Positions 1 to 13,954 of a DNA stretch of 64,000 nt are shown piece after piece. The stretch is from Megachile rotundata. Lineage: Eukaryota > Arthropoda > Insecta > Hymenoptera > Megachilidae. The translations under genes and the position numbers were made by a program. Below the pieces are notes generated by a model. It made no database searches. It saw nothing but the letters and a program-made list of their open reading frames with translations, and was not told the DNA's origin. Location: contig NC_134983.1 of the NCBI RefSeq assembly GCF_050947335.1, forward strand, positions 434,001 to 498,000, read 5' to 3'. Position 1 is the first letter of the stretch; each line of letters opens with the position of its first letter.

Positions 1-675
1 ACAATCACACAATCACACAATCACACAATCACACAATCACTCAATCACACAATCACACAATCACAGAATCGCAATATCACACAATCACACAATCACACAA
101 TCACACAATCACACAATCACACCATCACACAATCACACAGTCACACAATCACACAATCACACAATCACACAATCACACAATCACACAATCACACAATCAC
201 AATCACACAATCACAATTACACAATTACACAATCACACAATCACACAATCACACAATCACACGATCACACGATCACAGGATCATACGATCACACGATCAC
301 ACGATCACACGATCACACGATCACTCGATCACACACTCACACAATCACACAGTCACAATCACACAATCACACAATCACACAATCAAACGAACACACGATC
401 ACACGATCACACGATCACACGATCACACGATCACACGATCACACGATCACACGATCACACGATCACACGATCACACGATCACACAATCACGCAACCACAC
501 AATCACGCAATCGCAATCACGCAATCACAGTCACACAATCACAATCACACAATCACAATCACACAATCACAATTACACAATTACTCAATCACACAAGCAC
601 ACAAGCACACAATCACACAATCACACAATCACACAATCACACAATCACACAATCACACAATCACACAATCACACA
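1..675. repeat. Partial module copy, matches 8,059-8,733
   Basis: Rare markers sit exactly 8,058 bases before their counterparts: acagaatcgc (63 and 8,121), acagga (275 and 8,333), gcaaccac (491 and 8,549) and acaagcac (601 and 8,659). The match ends at 676, where g stands against a. The stretch therefore begins inside the 1.58-kb module described at 8,179-9,770. It holds two CGATC runs (261-330 and 393-480), parted by a spacer with the odd unit aaacga. I saw no length difference between the two copies. Confidence 0.9.
261..480. repeat. CGATC block (acacgatc octamers), two runs
   Basis: About nine acacgatc-type units lie at 261-330 and eleven at 393-480, with acagga and atacgatc variants in the first run. 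Each unit carries one CpG and one palindromic GATC, neither of which is in the canonical octamer. The spacer contains tcgatcacacac, acacagtc and aaacgaac. The same two-run layout recurs at about 6,741-6,950, 8,319-8,538, 33,674-33,893, 36,878-37,097, 42,622-42,845 and 62,442-62,656, so it is a fixed part of the 1.58-kb module. Confidence 0.9.
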
Positions 676-889
676 GACACACAATCACACAATCACAATC
701 ACGCAATCACACAATCACGATGACACAATCGCGATCACACAATCACGATCACACAATCACGGTCACACAATCACGGTCACACAATCACACAATCACACAA
801 TCACACAATCACACAATCACACAATCACACAATCACACAATCACACAATCACACAATCACACAATCACACAATCACACAATCACACTAT
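676..889. repeat. gatg cassette followed by a perfect octamer run
   Basis: The stretch contains acacagac, an acgc unit and then the 18-base cassette gatgacacaatcgcgatc (atg at 720). Two acggtc composites follow, then about 13 perfect octamers (779-884) ending at acactatc. The same cassette, in the same order, starts at 1,486, 13,313, 17,230, 17,608, 19,438, 19,816, 25,652, 32,412, 53,538 and 61,174. It marks the head of a recurrent module; its ATG is a C-to-G variant of acgatc and is not treated as a start codon. Confidence 0.85.
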
Positions 890-1544
890 CACACAATCAC
901 ACAATCACACAATCACACAATCACACAACCACACAATCACTCAGTCACACAATCACACAATCACACAATCACACAATCACACAATCAGACAATCACACAA
1001 TCACACAATCACACAATCACACAGTCACACAGTCACACAATCACACAACCACACAATCACACAATCACACAATCACACAATCACGCACTCACACAATCAC
1101 ACAGACACAATCACACAATCACAATCACACAATCACAATCACACAATCACAATCACACAATCACAATCACACAATCACACAATCACACAAACATACAATC
1201 ACACAATCACACAATCACACAATCACACAATCACACAATCACACAATCACACAATCACACAATCACACAATCACACAATCACACAATCACACAATCACAC
1301 AATCACACAATCACAATCACACAATCACAATCACACAATCACACAATCACACAATCACAATCACGCAATCACACAATCACGATTACACAATCACAATCAC
1401 ACGATCACAATCACACAATCACACAGTCACACAATCGCACAGACACACAATCACACAATCACAATCACGCAATCACACAATCACGATGACACAATCGCGA
1501 TCACACAATCACGATCACACAATCACGGTCACACAATCACGGTC

Positions 1545-1794
1545 ACACAATCACACAATCACACAATCACACAATCACACAATCACACAATCACACAATC
1601 ACACAATCACACAATCACACAATCACACAATCACACAATCACACAATCACACAATCACACAATCACACAATCACACAATCACACAATCACACAATCACAC
1701 AATCACACAATCACACAATCACACAATCACACAATCACACAATCACACAATCACACAATCACACAATCACACAATCACACAATCACACAATCAC
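1545..1794. repeat. Long perfect octamer run, about 31 units
   Basis: After the second acggtc of the cassette at 1,486 no variant is seen until accatc at 1,795. The corresponding run in the duplicate copy, 25,711-25,976, is about 266 bases or 33 units. The two-unit difference accounts for part of the offset drift between the two 5.2-kb copies. Confidence 0.9.
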
Positions 1795-2329
1795 ACCATC
1801 ACTCAATCACACAATCACACAATCACACAATCACACAATCACACAATCACACAATCACAATCGCACAATCACAATTACACAATCACACAATCACACAATC
1901 ACACAATCACACAACCACACAATCAGACAATCACACAATCACACAATCACACACTCACACAATCACACAGACACAATCACACAATCACAGTCACACAATC
2001 ACACAATCACACAATCACTCAGTCACACAATCACACAATCACACAATCACACAATCACACAATCACACAATCACACAATCACACAATCACACAGTCACAC
2101 AGTCACACAATCACACAACCACACAATCACACAATCACACAATCACACAATCACGCACTCACACAATCACACAGACACAATCACACAATCACAATCACAC
2201 AATCACAATCACACAATCACAATCACACAATCACACAATCACACAATCACACAATCACACAATCACACAATCGCACAATCACACAATCACACAATCACAC
2301 AATCACACAATCACACAATCACACAATCA

Positions 2330-2440
2330 CACAATCACACAATCACAATCACACAATCACAATCACACAATCACAATCACACAATCACAATCACACAATC
2401 ACAATCACACAATCACACAATCACACAATCACACAATCAC
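2330..2440. repeat. 14-base composite block (octamer + hexamer)
   Basis: Several copies of acacaatcacaatc follow one another, each an octamer plus a hexamer, ending at aataacgc (2,441). Equivalent blocks precede aataacgc or a related unit at about 6,230-6,345, 26,520-26,600, 33,160-33,240, 42,110-42,190, 54,290-54,370 and 61,930-62,010. Similar composites also occur at 12,340-12,425, 16,205-16,290, 18,410-18,495 and 24,620-24,695. The block shows that the hexamer is amplified as part of a 14-base unit. Confidence 0.88.
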
Positions 2441-3184
2441 AATAACGCAATCACACAATCACGATTACACAATCACAATCACACGATCTCAATCACACAA
2501 TCACACAGTCACACAATCACAATCACATTATCACAATCACACAATCACACAATCACACAATCACACAATCACACAATCACTCAGTCACACAATCACACAA
2601 TCACACAATCACTCAATCACACAATCACACAATCACACAATCACACAATCACACAATCACACAATCACACAATCACACAATCACACAATCACACAATCAC
2701 ACAATCACACAATCACACAATCACACAATCACACAATCACACAATCACACAATCACACAATCACACAATCACACAATCACACAATCACACCCTCACACAA
2801 TCACACAGTCACACAATCACACAATCACACAATCACACAGTCACACAATCACACAATCACGCAATCACACAATCACACGATCACACAACCACACAATCAC
2901 ACAATCACACAATCACACAATCACACAATCACACAATCACACAATCACACAATCACACAATCACACGATCACACGATCACACGATCATACGATCACACGA
3001 TCACACGATCACACGATCACACGATCACTCGATCACACACTCACACAATCACACAGTCACAATCACACAATCACACAATCACACAATCAAACGAACACAC
3101 GATCACACGATCACACAATCACACATTCACACAATCACACAATCATACCATCACACAATCACACAATCACACATTCACACAAGC

Positions 3185-3325
3185 ACGCAATCACAATCAC
3201 GCAATCACAATCACGCAATCACAATCACGCAATCACAATCACGCAATCACACAATCACGGTCACACAATCACGGCCACACAATCACGATCACACAATCAC
3301 GGTCACACAATCACGGTCACACAAC
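3185..3325. repeat. acgc block followed by acggtc block
   Basis: Four or five acgcaatcacaatc composites are followed by acacaatcacggtc composites, with one acggcc and one acgatc variant. This order (acgc block, acggtc block, often actcaatc, then cggacac) recurs throughout the window, for example at 4,425-4,515, 5,540-5,630, 7,605-7,750, 9,180-9,345, 28,150-28,270 and 63,295-63,440. Each composite is 14 bases and carries a CpG. Confidence 0.87.
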
Positions 3326-3899
3326 CACACAATCACACAATCACACAATCACACAATCACACAATCACACAGTCATACAATCACACAATCACGCAATCAC
3401 ACAATCACACAATCACACAATCACACAATCACACAATCACACAATCACACAATCACACAATCACACAAGCACACAATCACACAATCACACAATCACACAA
3501 TCACACAGTCACACAATCACACAATCACAATCACGCAATCACACAATCACGGTCACACAATCACGGTCACACAATCACGGTCACTCAATCGCGGTCACTC
3601 AATCACAGACACACAATCACACAATCACACAATCACACAATCACACAATCACACAATCACACAATCACACAATCACTCAATCACACAATCACACAATCAC
3701 AGAATCACAATATCACACAATCACACAATCACACAATCACACAATCACACAATCAAACAATCACACAACCACACAATCACTCAAGCACGCAGTCACAATC
3801 ACACAATCACACAATCACACAATCACACGATCACACGATCACACGATCACACGATCACACGATCACACGATCACACGATCACACGATCACACAATCACA

Positions 3900-6095
3900 C
3901 ATTCACACAATCGCACAATCACACCATCACACAATCACACAATCACACATTCACACAATCATGCAATCACAATCACGCAATCACAATCACGCAATCACAA
4001 TCACGCAATCACAATCACGCAATCACACAATCACGGTCACACAATCACGGTCACTCAATCACGGTCACTCAATCACGGACACACAATCACACAGTCACAC
4101 AATCACTCAATCACACAATCACACAATCACACAATCACACAATAACAATCACACAATCACACAATCACACAATCAAACAATCACACAATCACACAATCAC
4201 ACAATCACACAATCACACAATCACACAATCACATAATCACACAACCACACAACCACACAATCACACAATCACACAATCACACAATCACACAATCACACAA
4301 TCACACGATCACACGATCACACGATCACACGATCACACGATCACACGATCACACAATCACACATTCACACAATCACACAATCACACCATCACACAATCAC
4401 ACAATCACACATTCACACAATCACGCAATCACAATCACGCAATCACAATCACGCAATCACACAATCACGGTCACACAATCACGGTCACTCAATCACGGTC
4501 ACTCAATCACGGACACACAATCACACAGTCACACAATCACTCAATCACACAATCACACAATCACACAATCACACAATAACAATCACACAATCACACAATC
4601 ACACAATCACGGTCACACAATCACACAATCACGGTCACACAATCACGGTCACACAATCACGGTCACACAATCACGGTCACACAACCACACAATCACACAA
4701 TCACACAATCACACAATCACACAGTCATACAATCACACAATCACGCAATCACACAATCACACAATCACACAATCACACAATCACACAATCACACAATCAC
4801 ACGAGCACACAATCACACAATCACACAATCACACAATCACACAGTCACACAATCACACAATCACAATCACGCAATCACACAATCACGGTCACACAATCAC
4901 GGTCACTCAATCGCGGTCACTCAATCACGGACACACAATCACGCAATCACACAATCACACAATCACACAATCACACAATCACACGATCACACGATCACAC
5001 GATCACACGATCACACGATCACACAATCACACATTCACACAATCACACAATCACACCATCACACAATCACACAATCACGCAATCACACAATCACACAATC
5101 ACACAATCACACAATCACACGAGCACACAATCACACAATCACACAATCACACAATCACACAGTCACACAATCACACAATCACAATCACGCAATCACACAA
5201 TCACGGTCACGCAATCACGGTCACTCAATCACGGTCACTCAATCACGGACACACAATCACACAGTCACACAATCACTCAATCACACAATCACACAATCAC
5301 AAAATCACAAGATCACACAATCACACAATCACACAATCACACAGTCACACAATCACACAACCACACAATCACTCAAGCACGCAGTCACAATCACACAATC
5401 ACACAATCACACAATCACACGATCACACGATCACACGATCACACGATCACACGATCACACGATCACACAATCACACATTCACACAATCACACAATCACAC
5501 CATCACACAATCACACAATCACACATTCACACAATCACGCAATCACAATCACGCAATCACAATCACGCAATCACACAATCACGGTCACGCAATCACGGTC
5601 ACTCAATCACGGTCACTCAATCACGGACACACAATCACACAGTCACACAATCACTCAATCATACAATCACACAATCACACAATCACACAATAACAATCAC
5701 ACAATCACACAATCACACAATCAAACAATCACACAATCACACAATCACACAATCACACAATCACACAATCACATAATCACACAACCACACAACCACACAA
5801 TCACACAATCACACAATCACACAATCACACAATCACACAATCACTCAATCACACAATCACACAATCACAAAATCACAAGATCACACAATCTCACAATCAC
5901 ACAATCACACAGTCACACAATCACACAACCACACAATCACTCAAGCACGCAGTCACAATCACACAATCACACAATCACACAATCACACGATCACACGATC
6001 ACACGATCACACGATCACACGATCACACGATCACACAATCACACATTCACACAATCACACAATCACACCATCACACAATCACACAATCACACAAG
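3900..6095. repeat. Run of short modules each closed by cggacac
   Basis: The marker cggac appears at 4,076, 4,510, 4,928, 5,246 and 5,624, spacings of 434, 418, 318 and 378 bases. Most modules carry, in order, a CGATC run, acacattc and acaccatc units, an acgc block, acggtc composites and cggacac. An aataac unit, the acataatc-acaacc pair or acaaaatc-acaagatc follows in some. The modules differ by omission of blocks, as expected if they arose by unequal exchange among related neighbours. Confidence 0.8.
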
Positions 6096-6600
6096 CACAC
6101 AATCACTCAATCACACAATCACACAATCACACAATCTCACTATCACACAATCACACAATCACGCAATCACACAATCACACAATTACTCAGTCACACAATC
6201 ACACAATCACACAATCACACAATCACACAATCACAATCACACAATCACAATCACACAATCACAATCACACAATCACAATCACACAATCACAATCACACAA
6301 TCACAATCACACAATCACAATCACACAATCACACAATCACACAATCGCAATAACGCAATCACACAATCACGATTACACAATCACAATCACACGATCTCAA
6401 TCACACAATCACACAGTCACACAATCACAATCACACAATCACAATCACACAATCACACAATCACACAATCACACAATCACTCAGTCACACAATCACACAA
6501 TCACACAATCACTCAATCACACAATCACACAATCACACAATCACACAATCACACAATCACACAATCACACAATCACACAATCACACAATCACACAATCAC
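6096..6600. repeat. Junction segment before the 1.58-kb tandem
   Basis: At 6,093 the sequence leaves the 5.2-kb copy. It passes through acaagc, aatctcactatc and acaattactcag, as at about 30,620-30,725 and 50,250-50,350, then enters a 14-base composite block (6,230-6,345). The unit aatcgcaataacgc follows at about 6,345, then acgattac and aatctc units as at 2,441-2,500 and 33,271-33,320. It is a mosaic of two modules found elsewhere in the window. Confidence 0.75.
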
Positions 6601-8178
6601 ACCATCACACAATCACACAGTCACACAATCACACAATCACACAATCACACAATCACACAATCACACAATCACACAATCACAATCACACAATCACAATTAC
6701 ACAATTACACAATCACACAATCACACAATCACACAATCACACGATCACACGATCACACGATCATACGATCACACGATCACACGATCACACGATCACACGA
6801 TCACTCGATCACACACTCACACAATCACACAGTCACAATCACACAATCACACAATCACACAATCAAACGAACACACGATCACACGATCACACGATCACAC
6901 GATCACACGATCACACGATCACACGATCACACGTTCACACGATCACACGATCACACAATCACGCAATCACACAATCACGCAATCGCAATCACGCAATCAC
7001 AGTCACACAATCACAATCACACAATCACAATCACACAATCACAATTACACAATTACTCAATCACACAAGCACACAAGCACACAATCACACAATCACACAA
7101 TCACACAATCACACAATCACACAATCACACAATCACACAATCACACAATCACACAATCACACAATCACACAATCACAATCACACAATCACAATTACACAA
7201 TTACACAATCACACAATCACACAATCACACAATCACACAATCACTCAATCACACAATCACACAATCACAAAATCACAAAATCACACAATCACACAGTCAC
7301 ACAATCACATAATCACACAACCACACAATCACACTATCACACAATCACACAATCACACAATCACACAATCACACAAGCACACAAGCACACAATCACACAA
7401 TCACACAATCACACAATCACACAACCACACAATCACTCAAGCACGCAGTCACAATCACACAATCACACAATCACACAATCACACGATCACACGATCACAC
7501 GATCACACGATCACACGATCACACGATCACACAATCACACATTCACGCAATCACACAATCATACCATCACACAATCACACAATCACACATTCACACAATC
7601 ACGCAATCACAATCACGCAATCACAATCACGCAATCACAATCACGCAATCACAATCACGCAATCACAATCACGCAATCACACAATCACGGTCACACAATC
7701 ACGGTCACACAATCACGATCACACAATCACGGTCACACAATCACGGTCACACAACCACACAATCACACAATCACACAATCACACAATCACACAGTCATAC
7801 AATCACACAATCACGCAATCACACAATCACACAATCACACAATCACACAATCACACAATCACACAATCACACAATCACACAATCACACAATCACACAAGC
7901 ACACAATCACACAATCACACAATCACACAATCACACAGTCACACAATCACACAATCACAATCACGCAATCACACAATCACGGTCACACAATCACGGTCAC
8001 ACAATCACGGTCACTCAATCGCGGTCACTCAATCACGGACACACAATCACACAATCACACAATCACACAATCACACAATCACACAATCACACAATCACTC
8101 AATCACACAATCACACAATCACAGAATCGCAATATCACACAATCACACAATCACACAATCACACAATCACACAATCAC
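6601..8178. repeat. 1.58-kb module, tandem copy 1
   Basis: Markers repeat in the next copy: gatcatacga 6,759/8,337 and gcacgcag 7,441/9,019 at offset 1,578, then gcggtcac 8,021/9,613 at 1,592. The order is acaccatc, double CGATC block, acgc units with aatcgc, acaattac units, acaaaatc pair, acataatc, acaagc pair, CGATC run, acattc and atacca, acgc block, acggtc block, and tcgcggtcactcaatcacggac. Unit acgttc at 6,931 is private to this copy. The module recurs from about 33,533 (offset 26,932). Confidence 0.88.
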
Positions 8179-9770
8179 ACCATCACACAATCACACAGTC
8201 ACACAATCACACAATCACACAATCACACAATCACACAATCACACAATCACACAATCACAATCACACAATCACAATTACACAATTACACAATCACACAATC
8301 ACACAATCACACAATCACACGATCACACGATCACAGGATCATACGATCACACGATCACACGATCACACGATCACACGATCACTCGATCACACACTCACAC
8401 AATCACACAGTCACAATCACACAATCACACAATCACACAATCAAACGAACACACGATCACACGATCACACGATCACACGATCACACGATCACACGATCAC
8501 ACGATCACACGATCACACGATCACACGATCACACGATCACACAATCACGCAACCACACAATCACGCAATCGCAATCACGCAATCACAGTCACACAATCAC
8601 AATCACACAATCACAATCACACAATCACAATTACACAATTACTCAATCACACAAGCACACAAGCACACAATCACACAATCACACAATCACACAATCACAC
8701 AATCACACAATCACACAATCACACAATCACACAATCACACAATCACACAATCACAATCACACAATCACAATTACACAATTACACAATCACACAATCACAC
8801 AATCACACAATCACACAATCACTCAATCACACAATCACACAATCACAAAATCACAAAATCACACAATCACACAGTCACACAATCACATAATCACACAACC
8901 ACACAATCACACTATCACACAATCACACAATCACACAATCACACAATCACACAAGCACACAAGCACACAATCACACAATCACACAATCACACAATCACAC
9001 AACCACACAATCACTCAAGCACGCAGTCACAATCACACAATCACACAATCACACAATCACACGATCACACGATCACACGATCACACGATCACACGATCAC
9101 ACGATCACACAATCACACATTCACACAATCACACAATCATACCATCACACAATCACACAATCACACATTCACACAATCACGCAATCACAATCACGCAATC
9201 ACAATCACGCAATCACAATCACGCAATCACAATCACGCAATCACAATCACGCAATCACAATCACGCAATCACACAATCACGGTCACACAATCACGGTCAC
9301 ACAATCACGATCACACAATCACGGTCACACAATCACGGTCACACAACCACACAATCACACAATCACACAATCACACAATCACACAGTCATACAATCACAC
9401 AATCACGCAATCACACAATCACGCAATCACACAATCACACAATCACACAATCACACAATCACACAATCACACAATCACACAATCACACAAGCACACAATC
9501 ACACAATCACACAATCACACAATCACACAGTCACACAATCACACAATCACAATCACGCAATCACACAATCACGGTCACACAATCACGGTCACACAATCAC
9601 GGTCACTCAATCGCGGTCACTCAATCACGGACACACAATCACACAATCACACAATCACACAATCACACAATCACACAATCACACAATCACACAATCACTC
9701 AATCACACAATCACACAGTCACACAATCACTCAATCACACAATCACACAATCACACAATCACACAATAAC
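8179..9770. repeat. 1.58-kb module, tandem copy 2
   Basis: This copy matches 6,601-8,178 and its beginning also matches 1-675. It differs by having acaggatc rather than acacgatc near 8,333, an extra 14-base composite in the acgc block (9,180-9,270), and an extra acgc unit near 9,421. The tail after cggacac near 9,627 runs into acacagtcacacaatcactcaatc and aataac (9,765), the general closing sequence of many modules here. Confidence 0.85.
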
Positions 9771-10059
9771 AATCACACAATCACACAATCACACAATCAA
9801 ACAATCACACAATCACACAATCACACAATCACACAATCACACAATCACACAATCACACAATCACACAATCACACAATCACACAATCACACAATCACACAA
9901 TCACGGGCACACAATCACGATCACACAATCACGATCACACAATCACGGTCACACAATCACGGTCACACAACCACACAATCACACAATCACACAATCACAC
10001 AATCACACAGTCATACAATCACACAATCACGCAATCACACAATCACACAATCACACAAT
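9771..10059. repeat. Linker with acaatcaaac unit, perfect run and acgggc variant
   Basis: The unit aatcaaac lies at 9,797, followed by about 12 perfect octamers and then acgggc at 9,903. Two acgatc and two acggtc composites and acaacc close it. A similar order lies at about 20,448-20,640, with acggtc in place of acgggc. The acgggc unit is the only one I noticed in the window and could serve as a position tag. Confidence 0.75.
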
Positions 10060-10559
10060 CACACAATCACACAATCACTCAATCACACAATCACACAATC
10101 ACAAAATCACAAGATCACACAATCACACAATCACACAATCACACAGTCACACAATCACACAACCACACAATCACTCAAGCACGCAGTCACAATCACACAA
10201 TCACACAATCACACAATCACACGATCACACGATCACACGATCACACGATCACACGATCACACGATCACACAATCACACATTCACACAATCACACAATCAC
10301 ACCATCACACAATCACACAATCACACATTCACACAATCACGCAATCACAATCACGCAATCACAATCACGCAATCACACAATCACGGTCACACAATCACGG
10401 TCACTCAATCACGGTCACTCAATCACGGACACACAATCACACAGTCACACAATCACTCAATCACACAATCACACAATCACACAATCACACAATAACAATC
10501 ACACAATCACACAATCATACAATCACACAATCACACAATCACACAGTCACACAGTCACA

Positions 10560-10575
10560 CAATCACACACCACAC
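10560..10575. repeat. 7-base unit acacacc, a register break
   Basis: Here acacaacc has lost one a, giving aatcacacaccacac. Because all other units have 8, 6 or 14 bases, aatc starts at odd positions before this point and at even positions after it. The same unit at 14,472 restores odd starts. Both lie at the same place in the two 3.9-kb copies, so a single deletion followed by duplication is enough to explain them. Confidence 0.9.
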
Positions 10576-12119
10576 AATCACACAATCACACAATCACACA
10601 ATCACACACTCACACAATCACACAGACACAATCACACAATCACAATCACACAATCACACAATCACACAATCACACAATCACACAATCACACAATCACACA
10701 ATCACACAATCACACAATCACACAATCACACAATCACACAATCACACAATCACACAATCACACAATCACACAATCACACAATCACACAATCACACAATCA
10801 CACAATCACACAATCACACAATCACACAATCACACAATCACACAATCACACAATCACACAATCACAATCACACAATACCAATCACACAATCACACAATCT
10901 CACAATCACACAATCACACAATCACACAATCACACAACCACACAATCACACAAGCACACAATCACACAATCACTCAGTCACACAATCACACAATCACACA
11001 ATCACAATCGCACAATCACAATTACACAATCACACAATCACACAATCACACAATCACACAATCACACAATCACACAATCACAATCACACAGTCACACAAT
11101 CTCAATCACGCAATCACACAATCACGATCACACAATCACACAATCACACAATCACACAATCACACAATCACACAATCACACAATCACACAATCACACAAT
11201 CACACAATCACACAATCACACAATCACACAATCACAAACTCACACAATCACACAGACACAATCACACAATCACAATCACACAATCACACAATCACACAAT
11301 CACACAATCACACAATCACACAATCACACAATCACACAATCACACAATCACACAATCACGGTCACACAATCACGGTCACTCAATCACGGTCACACAATCA
11401 CGGTCACAAAATCACGGTCACACAATCACGGTCACACAATCACACAATCACACAATCACACAATCACTCAATCACACAATAACACACTCACACAATAACA
11501 CACTCACACAATCACACAGTCACAATCACACAATCACGATCGCACAACCACACAATCACACAAACACACAATCACACAATCACACAATCACACAATCACA
11601 CAATCACACAATCACACAATCACACAATCACACAATCACACAATCACACAATCACACAATCACACAATCACACAATCACACAGTCACACAATCACACAAT
11701 CTCACAATCACACAATCACACAATCACACAATCACACAATCACACAATCACACAATCACACAATCACACAAGCACACAATCACTCAATCACACAATCACA
11801 CAATCACACAATCACACAATCACACAATCACACAATCACACAATCACACAATCACACAATCACTCAGTCACACAATCACACAATCACACAATCACACAAT
11901 CACACAATCAGACAATCACACAATCACACAATCACACAATCACACAGTCACACAGTCACACAATCACACAACCACACAATCACACAATCACACAATCACA
12001 CAATCACACAATCACACAATCACACAATCACACAATCACAAAATCACACAATCACACAATCACACAATCACACAATCACACAATCACAAAATCACACAGT
12101 CACACAATCACACAATCAC

Positions 12120-13310
12120 AATCACGCAATCACACAATCACAATCACACAATCACGGTCACACAATCACGGTCACACAATCACGGTCACTCAATCACGGT
12201 CACACAATCACGGTCACACAATCACGGTCACACAATCACGGTCACACAATCACGGTCACACAATCACACAATCACACAATCACACAATCACACCATCACA
12301 CAATCACACAATCACACAATCACACAATCACAAAATCACACAATCACAATCACACAATCACAATCACACAATCACAATCACACAATCACAATCACACAAT
12401 CACAATCACACAATCACAATCACACTATCACACAGTCCCACAATCACACAATCACTCAGTCACACAATCACACAATCACAATCGCACAATCACAATTAAA
12501 CAATCACACAATCACACAATCACACAATCACACAATCACACAATCACACAATCACACAATCACAATCACACAGTCACACAATCTCAATCACGCAATCACA
12601 CAATCACGATCAGACAATCACACAATCACACAATCACACAATCACACAATCACACAATCACACAATCACACAATCACACAATCACACAATCACACAATCA
12701 CACAATCACACAATCACACAATCACACAATCACACAATCACACAATCACACAATCACACAATCACACAACCACACAATCACTCAGTCACACAATCACACA
12801 ATCACACAATCACACAATCACACAATCAGACAATCACACAATCACACAATCACACAATCACACAGTCACACAGTCACACAATCACACAACCACACAATCA
12901 CACAATCACACAATCACACAATCACGCACTCACACAATCACACAGACACAATCACACAATCACAATCACACAATCACAATCACACAATCACAATCACACA
13001 ATCACACAATCACACAAACAGACAATCACACAATCACACAATCACACAATCACACAATCACACAATCACACAATCACACAATCACACAATCACACAATCA
13101 CACAATCACACAATCACACAATCACACAATCACACAATCACAATCACACAATCACAATCACACAATCACACAATCACACAATCACAATCACGCAATCACA
13201 CAATCACGATTACACAATCACAATCACACGATCACAATCACACAATCACACAGTCACACAATCGCACAGACACACAATCACACAATCACAATCACGCAAT
13301 CACACAATCA
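12120..13310. repeat. agtccc-tagged module, first of four copies
   Basis: The tag acagtcccac occurs at four places in the window (agtccc at 12,434, 16,303, 18,503 and 24,703). Each sits in the same setting: acggtc block, perfect units with accatc, 14-base composites, acactatc, then the tag, acaattaaac or acaattagac, and aatctcaatcacgc. Each leads 0.88-0.95 kb later into a gatg cassette (13,313, 17,230, 19,438, 25,652). The four spans are 879, 927, 935 and 949 bases, so copies differ mainly by unit number. Confidence 0.85.
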
Positions 13311-13440
13311 CGATGACACAATCGCGATCACACAATCACGATCACACAATCACGGTCACACAATCACGGTCACACAATCACACAATCACACAATCACACA
13401 ATCACACAATCACACAATCACACAATCACACAATCACACA

Positions 13441-13954
13441 ATCACACAATCACACAATCACACAATCACACAATCACACAATCACACAATCACACAATCA
13501 CACAATCACATAATCACACAACCACACAACCACACAATCACACAATCACACAATCACACAATCACACAATCACACGATCACACGATCACACGATCACACG
13601 ATCACACGATCACACGATCACACGATCACACAATCACACAATCACACCATTACACAATCACACAATCACACATTCACACAATCACGCAATCACAATCACG
13701 CAATCACAATCACGCAATCACAATCACGCAATCACACAATCACGGTCACACAATCACGGTCACACAATCACGGTCACTCAATCACGGACACACAATCACA
13801 CAGTCACACAATCACACAATCACTCAATCACACAATCACACAATCACACAATCACACAATAATGATCACACAATCACACAATCACACAATCAAACAATCA
13901 CACAATCACACAATCACACAATCACCCAATCACACAATCACACAATCACACAAT
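13441..13954. repeat. Segment inside the 3.9-kb pair, related to 20,076-20,520
   Basis: This stretch has no counterpart after 17,400 but matches further on: acataa 13,508/20,081, accatt 13,646/20,219 (both offset 6,573) and acccaa 13,924/20,484. It contains a CGATC run, acgc and acggtc blocks and the unit aataatgatc at 13,859, a two-base variant of aataacaatc found at 20,417. The shared rare units accatt and acccaa show common descent of the two stretches. Confidence 0.8.

Larger units (their letters stand above)
890..6095. repeat. 5.2-kb segmental duplication, copy 1 (copy 2 at 25,048-30,274)
   Basis: Markers run in the same order about 24.17 kb downstream: acaacc 925/25,083, acatac 1,189/25,347, cassette atg 1,486/25,652, aataacgc 2,441/26,621, aatcacatta 2,521/26,701, ctcgatc 3,028/27,200, aataac 4,141/28,329 and accatc 6,067/30,255. 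The offset steps through 24,158, 24,166, 24,180, 24,172 and 24,188, changes of 8, 14, -8 and 16, i.e. whole octamers or octamer plus hexamer. Similarity stops near 6,095, where acaagc faces acaatc. After 3,800 the copy contains several shorter modules of about 0.3-0.45 kb, each ending in cggacac. Confidence 0.88.
10060..13440. repeat. 3.9-kb duplication, copy 1 (copy 2 at 13,955-17,400)
   Basis: Markers recur about 3.9 kb downstream: acaaaatc 10,101/13,996, cggac 10,426/14,329, aataac 10,491/14,394, the 7-base unit at 10,569/14,472, acagtc 11,680/15,573, agtccc 12,434/16,303, tcgcacag 13,263/17,180 and cassette atg 13,313/17,230. The offsets (3,895, 3,903, 3,893, 3,869, 3,917) vary by even numbers that are sums of octamers and hexamers. 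Several perfect runs are included, the longest at about 10,647-10,862. Confidence 0.88.

Noticed and set aside
261..480. GATC clusters as a bacterial origin or SeqA/Dam region
   Set aside because: GATC spacing is set by the octamer, there are no DnaA boxes or replication genes, and the setting is a eukaryotic-type satellite.
3700..3730. aatatcac and aataac units as TATA boxes or polyadenylation signals
   Set aside because: They are one-base variants of the repeat unit repeated in every module copy, with no other promoter or processing element near them.
720..4145. Long plus-strand open frame of 1,141 codons starting at the gatg cassette, and the similar frames at 1,486, 3,961, 13,313, 13,862, 17,230, 22,132, 22,748, 23,686, 25,652, 32,412, 53,538 and 61,174
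   Set aside because: The product is only the codon cycle of the octamer, the same in all three plus frames. Start and stop are single-base satellite variants, length changes come in repeat units, and there is no domain, signal peptide, ribosome site or codon preference. Frames follow from the absence of stop codons in the unit.
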